Shown in pieces: positions 1 through 6,460 of a DNA stretch of 6,771 nucleotides. A program made the translations under genes and the position numbers. The notes under the pieces were generated by a model. That model was not told where the DNA came from and searched no databases. It saw only the letters and a list, made by a program, of their open reading frames with translations. Numbering within the stretch: position 1 is the stretch's first letter; every line of letters begins with the position of its first letter. The DNA lies in NCBI GenBank assembly GCA_002418705.1, contig DIEQ01000082.1, positions 5,415 to 12,185 of the forward strand, read 5' to 3'. This DNA is from Mageeibacillus sp. UBA5770. GTDB taxonomy: Bacteria > Bacillota_A > Clostridia > Saccharofermentanales > Saccharofermentanaceae.

Positions 1-46
1 CTTATGCGTTATTTTGACATGCATTCAGGAAAGGACGTGACATGCC
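1..46 (+). other. Leader before the regulator gene, with a short direct repeat
   Basis: TGACATGC occurs at 15-22 and again at 38-45, 23 bp apart, on either side of the likely ribosome site (27-35). One forward frame is open from position 2 to a TGA at 38-40, so the end of an upstream gene could lie here, but 12 codons are too few to judge. A perfect TTGACA at 14-19 has no -10 box at a suitable distance. Confidence 0.3.
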
Positions 47-973
47 ATGAAGTTCGGAGAGATCGGCGGAATCATTGCAGCAGCCAGCAAAAAGGACGCA
101 GTCCCGCTCCTGCAGGTCGGCAGTATCCCGATCGTCAAACGCATCGTACTGACGTACCAGCAGGCAGGAATTTTTCCGATTGTCATCGTGACAGGTGCCC
201 AGGAAGAGGAAGTAAGGTCACAGCTGTCGGACTACGGCGTCATTTTTCTTCATAATGAAAACTGCGAAGCCCCTTCGCTTTTCGAGTCCGTGAAACTCGG
301 GCTATCGTATCTGCAGGACAAATGCGACCGTGTTGCCTTCTCTCCCGTTAACGTTCCTATGTTCACACCCGACACACTTAAGCTCCTGATCAGCACGGAC
401 AGCCCGATCGTCACGCCCTCTTACCGGCAGACAGGCGGACATCCGATCCTTCTGTCTTCGGCCATGATCCCCTTCATCCTTGCCTATGAGGGAGAGAACG
501 GCCTGAGGGGTGCAGTTGCTTCCATGGAACACCTGCGAAAGTGGGTCGAGGTGGACGATGAAGGCATCATCAGCAGCGTTGGCGACCCGGAGCGCCTGCG
601 TGCTTACCTGGATTCACACAACCAGTCCATCCTGCATCCGTTCATGCGCATCAGCCTCGAAAAAGAATCGCTTTTCTTTAACTCGCGCGTCAGGCTTCTC
701 CTGATCCTGATCGCAGATACGTACTCTGTCAGAAGCGCCTGCGACCTGATGGCGCTTTCCTATGCCAAGGCCTGGGATATGCTCAACATCCTTGAAACAG
801 AGCTCGGCTACCCCATTCTCACGAGGCGCCAGGGCGGCAGTCACGGCGGCAAAACGGAGCTGAACGAAAAAGGATTTTTATTCCTCTCTGCATATCGGGA
901 GTTCGAAGATAATATATTTCGCTATACACAGGCTGAATTTAACAGAATCTTCCGTGAAACCAATATTCTGTAA
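47..973 (+). CDS. Putative transcriptional regulator: degenerate MocA-like nucleotidyltransferase domain fused to ModE-type winged helix
   Basis: 308 residues with two domains. Residues 5-190 align with the MobA/MocA nucleotidyltransferase fold, but the N-terminal nucleotide loop is shortened: AAASKKDAVPLL at 11-22 lacks the G, R, MG and K seen in MocA. The metal-binding Asp of the 'GDxP' motif is replaced by Asn102 (PVNVP, 100-104). Later motifs survive: GGHPILL (130-136) and EGENGLRG (148-155). Residues about 203-300 resemble the N-terminal DNA-binding domain of E. coli ModE: SYAKAWDMLN (238-247) matches the ModE recognition helix, followed by a glycine-rich wing (261-276). The ModE molybdate-binding (TOBE/Mop) domains are absent. 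I infer a cytoplasmic DNA-binding regulator of the downstream hydroxylase genes whose enzyme-derived half acts as a sensor. The ATG at 47 is the only plausible start, since an in-frame TGA lies at 38-40. The AGGAAAGGA at 27-35 is a rather distant (11 nt) ribosome site. Residual catalytic activity cannot be excluded. Confidence 0.85.
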   Translation: MKFGEIGGIIAAASKKDAVPLLQVGSIPIVKRIVLTYQQAGIFPIVIVTGAQEEEVRSQLSDYGVIFLHNENCEAPSLFESVKLGLSYLQDKCDRVAFSPVNVPMFTPDTLKLLISTDSPIVTPSYRQTGGHPILLSSAMIPFILAYEGENGLRGAVASMEHLRKWVEVDDEGIISSVGDPERLRAYLDSHNQSILHPFMRISLEKESLFFNSRVRLLLILIADTYSVRSACDLMALSYAKAWDMLNILETELGYPILTRRQGGSHGGKTELNEKGFLFLSAYREFEDNIFRYTQAEFNRIFRETNIL

Positions 974-1002
974 CATTTTGCCAAGTTCTTTTCCGGAATA
1001 AT

Positions 1003-1031
1003 TTGCATATAATTGCCTCGCTTTCTATAAT
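1003..1031 (+). promoter_or_regulatory. Sigma-A-type promoter for the hydroxylase genes
   Basis: TTGCAT (1003-1008) and a perfect TATAAT (1026-1031) are separated by 17 bp, the ideal vegetative spacing. Transcription would start near 1038, leaving a leader of only about 30 nt before the ATG at 1069. That is too short for a molybdenum-cofactor or purine riboswitch, so control should act at initiation. The promoter sits between the regulator gene and the fused hydroxylase and would drive 1069 onward. Confidence 0.7.
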
Positions 1032-1056
1032 GAAAAGAAGAGTTCATTATAATAAG
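1021..1056. promoter_or_regulatory. Inverted-repeat operator candidate over the -10 box and start site
   Basis: TATAATGAA (1026-1034) and TTCATTATA (1043-1051) form a perfect 9-bp inverted repeat around an 8-nt spacer. The symmetry continues imperfectly outward, giving 12 of 14 matching pairs over 1021-1056. The dyad centre, 1038.5, coincides with the predicted transcription start, so the left arm is mostly not transcribed and the element should act as DNA, not as an RNA hairpin. This is the usual geometry of a repressor site. The ModE-like protein encoded at 47-973 is the obvious candidate, though the sequence is not a close match to the E. coli ModE operator as I recall it. Confidence 0.55.
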
Positions 1057-1061
1057 GGAGG
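1054..1061 (+). promoter_or_regulatory. Ribosome binding site fixing the start at 1069
   Basis: AAGGGAGG lies 7 nt before the ATG at 1069. It selects this start over the in-frame TTG at 1003, which would add 22 residues unlike the family and lies upstream of the predicted transcription start. Confidence 0.85.
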
Positions 1062-1068
1062 CATAATT

Positions 1069-3639
1069 ATGTTCGTCCTACATATTAATGGCAAAGAAGA
1101 AACGGCACTGACCGATAAGAAGCTCCTTACTTTTTTACGCGACGATCTCCGGATTACATCAGTCAAAGACGGCTGCAGTGAAGGCGCATGCGGCACCTGC
1201 ACCGTATTAATCGACGGCAAAAAAGTTAAAGCGTGTGTCCCGAGGGTCAGCACCCTCGCCGGCAAGTCTGTTATCACAGTCGAAGGGCTTACAGACCGCG
1301 AAAAGGAAGTCTATACACATTGCTTCGGCGAGGCAGGCGCTGTACAGTGCGGTTACTGTATCCCGGGCATGGTCATCTCAGCAAAGAGCCTGATTGATGC
1401 AAATCCCACGCCTTCCCTTGCTGATGTCAAGCAGGCAATCAAGGGTAATATCTGCCGCTGTACCGGCTACAAGAAAATTGAAGAAGCCATCCTTGAGGCT
1501 GCCAGGTTCTTCCGCGAAGACCTTGCGATACCGGCTGATCCCCTACAGGCCAGAATAAATACACGTTTTAAGCGCGTTGATGTAAAGGAAAAAGTTCTCG
1601 GTACCGGAGACTTTACCGATGACGTTGCCGTCGAAGGCATGATCTATGCAAAGGCCGTGCGCAGCAGGTATCCCCGGGCAGCTGTTAATGCCATTCACCT
1701 CGAAAAAGCGCTGTCGCACCCTGACTGCGTCCGTATTCTTACAGCAGATGATGTTCCCACGAAGAAGATCGGACATCTGGTCCAGGATTGGGATGTCATG
1801 ATACCGGTTGGCGGTACAACCCGATATATCGGCGATGCAATCGCCCTTGTGGCCTCAGTCCGAAAAGAAACACTCGATGAAATCATAAGCCTCGTCGAAA
1901 TCGATTACACCGAACTTACACCGGTGACAAATCCGCTCGACGCCCTTAAGGCGGATGCTCCGCTCGTACATGCCTCCGGCAACGTTATGCGCAAAGAAAT
2001 CCTCAAAAAGGGCAACGCCGATCTCGCGATCAAAAATTCCAAATATGTTGTCACACGCAAATATAAGACGCCGTTTACAGACCATGCCTTCATGGAACCT
2101 GAATGTGCGATTGCCATGCCCGTCGGAGAGGACGGCTTACATCTCTATACCGGCTCCCAGTCCGTGTACGACGAACAGCACGAAATCTCTAATATGCTGG
2201 GAATCCCCGCCGGGAAGGTTCACTGCGAGTCAATGCTGGTCGGCGGCGGCTTCGGAGGCAAGGAGGACATGAGCGTCCAGCATCATGCAGCCCTTATGGC
2301 CTGGTACACCAAAAAGCCGGTTAAGGTCAAGTTCTCCCGTCAGGAGAGCCTCAATTACCACACCAAGCGCCACGCCATGGAAATGGAATTCACAACAGCC
2401 TGTGACGAAAACGGCCGCCTCACCGCAATGAAGGCAATCCTGATTGCTGACACCGGTGCCTATGCCTCCCTCGGCGGGCCTGTCCTGCAGCGCGCCTGCA
2501 CGCATGCCGCAGGGCCTTATAATTATCAGAATATAGACATACTCGGCATGTCGGTATACACCAACAACGTAGTCGGCGGTGCCTTCCGCGGCTTCGGCGT
2601 AACCCAGAGCTGTTTTGCCACAGAGAACAATATCAACCTTCTCGCCGAAATGGCGGGCATCTCGCCGTGGGAGATCCGCTACAGGAACGCAATAAGGCCC
2701 GGGCAGACGCTCCCGAACGGACAGATTGCCGACCCCAACTGCGCCCTGACTGAGACCCTCGAAGCCGTCAAAGATATATACGAAAGCAGCCCTTATGCCG
2801 GCATAGCCTGTGCCTTCAAGAACAGCGGCACAGGGGTCGGCCTCAAGGATATCGGACGCTGTCTGCTCTCTGTCGAGAAAGGCATTGTCCATATCCGGAC
2901 ATCCGCCTCCTGCATGGGGCAGGGCATTGCGACCGTTTGTACCCATATGCTCTGTGAAGAAACCGGACTCGATCCGGCCCTTACCTTTGTTGAAAGACCA
3001 GATACAATCCGCACTCCGAACAGCGGCACATCGACGGCATCACGCCAGACCGTACTTACAGGCGAAGCTACACGCCGCGCAGCGGAAAAGCTGGGCAAGG
3101 AACTCAAAGCCGGAAGAACGCTTTGTGACCTTGAAGGAATGGAGTTTTCCGGTGAGTTTTCCGCGATCACGGATCCAATGGGCTGCGACAAGGAATTCCC
3201 CGTCAGCCATGTCAGCTACAGCTATGCCACCCAGGTAGTCATCCTCGACGAGAGCGGCAGGCTGCAGAAAGTCGCTGCTGCTTATGATGTCGGAACGCCT
3301 GCCAATATTCAGTCCGTCGAGGGACAGATTGAGGGCGGTGTCGTTATGGGTCTCGGATTTGCCCTCACCGAGGACTTTCCTATGAAAGACGGTTATCCGC
3401 AGGCAACCTTCGGCACGTTAGGCCTTATGCGCGCCCCGGATATCCCTGATATGGAGGTCATTCTTGTCCAGGCACCGGGTGATAAATTAGAGTACGCATT
3501 CGGCGCCAAAGGTGTCGGCGAACTATGCCTGATTCCGACAGCCCCGGCCTGCGCACACGCCTATTACAGGCTCGACGGCAAGTTCCGCAGCACGATCCCA
3601 CTCAAGGATACCTACTATAAAAAACCGGCAAAGGAATAA
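1069..3639 (+). CDS. Fused [2Fe-2S]/molybdopterin hydroxylase, selenium-dependent xanthine dehydrogenase type
   Basis: 856-residue cytoplasmic molybdenum hydroxylase, the usual length for the fused Fe-S/Mo family called selenium-dependent xanthine dehydrogenase (E. coli XdhD/YgfN is a longer relative). Residues 1-75 are the plant-type ferredoxin domain (C36, C41, C44, C56). Residues 80-150 are the helical [2Fe-2S] domain (C94, C97, C129, C131). From about 165 to the end are the two molybdopterin domains. Residues matching bovine xanthine oxidase are E399 (Glu802, in GGFGGKE), R475 (Arg880, in LQR), F509 (Phe914, in RGFG), Q618 (MGQG) and the catalytic base E818 (Glu1261, in GVGE). The position of Gln767 appears to be T337. 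The expected reaction is hydroxylation of xanthine or a related heterocycle, electrons passing through the Fe-S clusters to a flavin partner not encoded here. Selenium would be a labile cofactor ligand, so no in-frame UGA is expected and none is seen. An upstream TTG at 1003 is rejected as start because it lies in the -35 box. Confidence 0.9.
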   Translation: MFVLHINGKEETALTDKKLLTFLRDDLRITSVKDGCSEGACGTCTVLIDGKKVKACVPRVSTLAGKSVITVEGLTDREKEVYTHCFGEAGAVQCGYCIPGMVISAKSLIDANPTPSLADVKQAIKGNICRCTGYKKIEEAILEAARFFREDLAIPADPLQARINTRFKRVDVKEKVLGTGDFTDDVAVEGMIYAKAVRSRYPRAAVNAIHLEKALSHPDCVRILTADDVPTKKIGHLVQDWDVMIPVGGTTRYIGDAIALVASVRKETLDEIISLVEIDYTELTPVTNPLDALKADAPLVHASGNVMRKEILKKGNADLAIKNSKYVVTRKYKTPFTDHAFMEPECAIAMPVGEDGLHLYTGSQSVYDEQHEISNMLGIPAGKVHCESMLVGGGFGGKEDMSVQHHAALMAWYTKKPVKVKFSRQESLNYHTKRHAMEMEFTTACDENGRLTAMKAILIADTGAYASLGGPVLQRACTHAAGPYNYQNIDILGMSVYTNNVVGGAFRGFGVTQSCFATENNINLLAEMAGISPWEIRYRNAIRPGQTLPNGQIADPNCALTETLEAVKDIYESSPYAGIACAFKNSGTGVGLKDIGRCLLSVEKGIVHIRTSASCMGQGIATVCTHMLCEETGLDPALTFVERPDTIRTPNSGTSTASRQTVLTGEATRRAAEKLGKELKAGRTLCDLEGMEFSGEFSAITDPMGCDKEFPVSHVSYSYATQVVILDESGRLQKVAAAYDVGTPANIQSVEGQIEGGVVMGLGFALTEDFPMKDGYPQATFGTLGLMRAPDIPDMEVILVQAPGDKLEYAFGAKGVGELCLIPTAPACAHAYYRLDGKFRSTIPLKDTYYKKPAKE

Positions 3640-3684
3640 CAGGAAATCCGCAGTAAACATAGAAGTGTGACAGGCAGGTGAAAA

Positions 3685-4299
3685 ATGAACATCAACGGAG
3701 TCATCACAGCAGCCGGGCTTTCAACACGCATGGGCGACTTCAAGCCTCTTATGATGCTTGAAGGGAAAACACTGATCGAAAACTGTATCGACAGTATGCT
3801 CGATGCAGGCGTCACATGTGTTACCGTCGTTCTCGGTTACCGGGCCGACGAGATAGAAGCGCTTTTATCAAGCCGCTACAACGATGATCATCTGGTACTG
3901 GCCTACAATACAGAATATGCTTCGACGGATATGCTGACCTCTGTAAAGATCGGAATACGGTCGCTTCCGGCATGCGACGCATTCTTTCTACTCCCGGGCG
4001 ATATGCCGGCCGTATCAGCAAGTACCTTCCGGGCTCTGCAGAAGGCATGGGCACAGACAAGACCCATGGTAGTTTTCCCGACAATGGCCGGAAAGCGCAA
4101 GCATCCTCCGCTGATTTCCTATGAATGTATCAGGGACATCCTTTCCTATGAAGGAGATAACGGACTCCGCGGGATCTGGCGCCGATTCGAAGAACAGACC
4201 GTGCTGGTTACTGTTGATGATGACGGCTGCCTTATCGATGCAGATACGATGGAAGATTATGAAAGACTGACCGAGTATATGAAAGAAAAAAATATCTGA
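3685..4299 (+). CDS. mocA: Molybdenum cofactor cytidylyltransferase (MocA/YgfJ family)
   Basis: 204-residue single-domain nucleotidyltransferase, normal length for MocA. It would transfer CMP from CTP to Mo-molybdopterin, giving the cytosine-dinucleotide cofactor used by xanthine dehydrogenase-family enzymes, and help load it into them. The nucleotide loop is intact: AAGLSTRMG at 9-17, then K20-P21-L22. The AAG form, rather than the AGG of MobA, is associated with CTP over GTP. The metal-binding Asp is D106 in LPGDMP (103-108). Further motifs are KHPPL (139-143, where many relatives have GHP), EGDNGLRG (156-163) and a C-terminal acidic segment with DADTMEDY (185-192). It lies between two hydroxylase genes, 45 bp after one and 43 bp before the other, with no terminator in either gap, so all three are probably co-transcribed. 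AGGTGA at 3676-3681 is a close ribosome site, with AGGCAGG (3672-3678) also possible. The exact nucleotide preference is inferred. Confidence 0.86.
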   Translation: MNINGVITAAGLSTRMGDFKPLMMLEGKTLIENCIDSMLDAGVTCVTVVLGYRADEIEALLSSRYNDDHLVLAYNTEYASTDMLTSVKIGIRSLPACDAFFLLPGDMPAVSASTFRALQKAWAQTRPMVVFPTMAGKRKHPPLISYECIRDILSYEGDNGLRGIWRRFEEQTVLVTVDDDGCLIDADTMEDYERLTEYMKEKNI

Positions 4300-4328
4300 A
4301 CATAACACACTGACGGATACAGTATTAC

Positions 4329-4336
4329 GGAGGGAG
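4329..4336 (+). promoter_or_regulatory. Ribosome binding site of the large subunit gene
   Basis: GGAGGGAG lies 6 nt before the ATG at 4343, within the 43-bp gap after mocA. The gap holds no terminator-like hairpin, only the small palindrome ATACAGTAT. Confidence 0.85.
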
Positions 4337-4342
4337 TCAAAT

Positions 4343-6460
4343 ATGAGCATCACCAATTCTGTGACCAAAAAAGATCATCTTCCCAAAATAAACGGAGAGG
4401 CAAAGTATGTCGCTGATTATCCCATGGACGGTGTTCTCTGCGGAAGGCTGCTCCACTCCCCGAAAGCCAGGGCACGCATACTGAGTGTTACAGTACCCGA
4501 CCTTCCCGACGGGTACCTGATCGTAGACAAGAACGATGTCCCGGGTGAAAATGTCGTCCATATTGTTATGGACGATACACCGGTATATGCCGACAAGACA
4601 GTTGAATACATCGGTGATCCCATCCTGATGGTTGTAGGGCCTGATGAAGATGTTGTGAAACGCATTTTATCCGGGATCAAAGTAGAGTACGAAGACTTGA
4701 CACCCATATTTGATATTACCGACCCTTCTGCAACAGTGTTTTTTGAATACAATTACGGAAAAGGCGATGTTGCTGCTGCGTTCGACCAGGCTGACAATGT
4801 CTATACGGAGCAGTTCAGGACCGGCCGCCAGGAACAGGCATATATTGAAACACAGGGCCTGATCGGTGAAGCACATGACGGAAGAATTACCGTACACGGT
4901 TCTCTGCAGTGCCCCTATTATATTCACGGGGCCGTTGCCAAAGCGATGGGTTACGAAGCAAGCCGCGTCCAGATAAAGCAGGATGCCACCGGCGGCGGCT
5001 TCGGCGGCAAGGAAGCATATCCGTCCATTCTTGCCTGTCAGGTCGCCGTTGCGGCCTATAAGGCAGGAAAGCCCGTACGTGTCATTTTCGATCGGCGGGA
5101 GGATATGGAGTTCACCAGCAAACGCCACCCGTCCCTGTGCACATATAAGGTTGCTGTAAAAGACGGCCGGATCACTGCGATGGACATCGATGTCATGTTT
5201 GACGGCGGTGCATATACCACGCTCTCTGCTGTTGTCCTGCAGCGCGGCATCATCTGCGCGAGCGGTATTTACAAGGTGGATAACCTCAAAGTGCACGGAC
5301 GTGCCATAAAGACCAACACAGTTCCAAATGGCGCATACCGAGGCTTTGGCGCACCGCAGACTTTCTTTGCAGTAGAGATGATGATTGATCATATTGCCAA
5401 AGACCTTGGCAAAGAAGCTCTGGCCTTCAAGATGGCGCATATTGTAAAGCAGGGCGATGACACTTCGACCGGAGGCCGTTATCACTTCCCTGTGCCGGTT
5501 CTTGAAATGATTGAAGAGGTCGACCGCGAATGCGATTTCCGTAACAAGAAAAAGCTGTACGCACAGCAGACAGGCCGTTACCGAAGAGGCATCGGCATGT
5601 CGATGGTATTCCACGGAGCAGGATTCACAGGTTCCGGCGAGCGCGACCACATAAAGGCAGTCGTCAAGCTTCACAAGTATCCTGACGGCAAAGTAGAAAT
5701 CCTTGCTTCCAATGCAGACATCGGCCAGGGCCTGAAGACGACTTTCTCCAAGATCGTTGCCCTGGAGATGAATATGCCTCTCGAGAAGATCATCATCCAT
5801 AATCCTGACACGGACCGGGTTCCGGATTCAGGACCCACTGTCGCCTCCCGTTCCCTGATGACCGTCGGCGAACTGCTGCGCAGAGCGTCCATCAAGCTGC
5901 GCTCGGAATGGAAGGAAGGCGAAGACCAGATTATCGAAGAGCACTTTAAGGAGCCTGATTTCGTTATTCCGTTCTATATCGATAAATTCCAGGGAGATGC
6001 ATACCCCACATATGCCTGGTCAGTCAGTGCCATCGAAGTTGAAGTGGATACCTATACAGGAATTGCAAAAATAATTGGTGCCTGGGGATCGTTTGATGTC
6101 GGAACCCCGATCGATATGAACATCGTGGTCGGACAGATGGAGGGCGGGTTTCTGCAGGGCATCGGGTATGCATCAATTGAGCAGATCGATGCCGACAAGA
6201 ACGGCCGCATCCGCAATAACAGCCTGAGTGATTATATCCTGCCGACCGCGGTTGACGTCCCTGTACTCAAGGTAATCATGCATGTCGAAAAATATCCCCT
6301 CGGGCCATATGGCGCCAAAGGAGCCGGAGAGATTCCTCTTGTCGGTGCACCGCCCGCCTATCTTGAGGCGATGGAACAGGCCCTGGATACAAATCTGAAT
6401 CACATACCTTTCTCAGCCGAAGATACGATGAAGGTTTTACGAGAGGAGGCAAAAAGATGA
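4343..6460 (+). CDS. Xanthine dehydrogenase-family molybdopterin-binding large subunit (XdhA type)
   Basis: 705 residues, somewhat shorter than E. coli XdhA (about 750) but complete from the N-terminal domain (about 10-120) through both cofactor-binding domains. There is no Fe-S domain; the small subunit follows as a separate gene. Active-site residues matching bovine xanthine oxidase are Q163 (Gln767, in RQEQAYIE), E224 (Glu802, in GGFGGKE), R301 (Arg880, in LQRG), F335 (Phe914, in RGFG), F428-T429 (Phe1009-Thr1010), Q462 (IGQG) and the catalytic base E663 (Glu1261, in GAGE). This near-complete set favours a purine hydroxylase such as xanthine dehydrogenase, though substrate cannot be proved from motifs and nicotinate- or aldehyde-type relatives share most of them. 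GGAGGGAG at 4329-4336, 6 nt before the ATG, is an excellent ribosome site and fixes the start. The stop overlaps the next start as ATGA, so the two subunits are translationally coupled, as expected for an equimolar complex. Confidence 0.9.
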   Translation: MSITNSVTKKDHLPKINGEAKYVADYPMDGVLCGRLLHSPKARARILSVTVPDLPDGYLIVDKNDVPGENVVHIVMDDTPVYADKTVEYIGDPILMVVGPDEDVVKRILSGIKVEYEDLTPIFDITDPSATVFFEYNYGKGDVAAAFDQADNVYTEQFRTGRQEQAYIETQGLIGEAHDGRITVHGSLQCPYYIHGAVAKAMGYEASRVQIKQDATGGGFGGKEAYPSILACQVAVAAYKAGKPVRVIFDRREDMEFTSKRHPSLCTYKVAVKDGRITAMDIDVMFDGGAYTTLSAVVLQRGIICASGIYKVDNLKVHGRAIKTNTVPNGAYRGFGAPQTFFAVEMMIDHIAKDLGKEALAFKMAHIVKQGDDTSTGGRYHFPVPVLEMIEEVDRECDFRNKKKLYAQQTGRYRRGIGMSMVFHGAGFTGSGERDHIKAVVKLHKYPDGKVEILASNADIGQGLKTTFSKIVALEMNMPLEKIIIHNPDTDRVPDSGPTVASRSLMTVGELLRRASIKLRSEWKEGEDQIIEEHFKEPDFVIPFYIDKFQGDAYPTYAWSVSAIEVEVDTYTGIAKIIGAWGSFDVGTPIDMNIVVGQMEGGFLQGIGYASIEQIDADKNGRIRNNSLSDYILPTAVDVPVLKVIMHVEKYPLGPYGAKGAGEIPLVGAPPAYLEAMEQALDTNLNHIPFSAEDTMKVLREEAKR
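6444..6449 (+). promoter_or_regulatory. Ribosome binding site of the small subunit gene, inside the large subunit gene
   Basis: A perfect AGGAGG lies within the last codons of the large subunit gene, 7 nt before the ATG at 6457. Together with the ATGA stop/start overlap it points to coupled translation of the two subunits. Confidence 0.9.

Noticed and set aside
14..19. TTGACA as a promoter for the regulator gene
   Set aside because: No -10-like hexamer lies 16-18 bp downstream; the sequence there is GTGACA.
991..998. TTCCGGAA palindrome just upstream of the -35 box
   Set aside because: Only 8 bp and not extended on either side, so it is easily a chance match; it could be an activator site but nothing supports it.
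1026..1051. RNA hairpin or terminator made by the TATAATGAA/TTCATTATA repeat
   Set aside because: The left arm overlaps the -10 box and is upstream of the predicted start; the stem is AU-rich and lacks a U-tract, so a DNA operator fits better.
1003..1068. N-terminal extension of the fused hydroxylase from a TTG at 1003
   Set aside because: The TTG is part of the -35 box, the 22 added residues do not resemble the family, and the strong ribosome site at 1054-1061 points to the ATG at 1069.
974..1068. Molybdenum-cofactor or purine riboswitch before the hydroxylase operon
   Set aside because: The gap is 95 bp and the predicted leader about 30 nt, too short for either aptamer, and no such fold is seen.
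2230..2946. Minus-strand open frame (238 codons)
   Set aside because: It lies opposite the conserved molybdopterin domain of the fused hydroxylase and shows no family motifs.
4667..5800. Long minus-strand open frame (377 codons)
   Set aside because: It lies wholly inside the large subunit gene, has no recognisable domain or ribosome site, and reads as a cysteine-rich shadow of a conserved coding strand.
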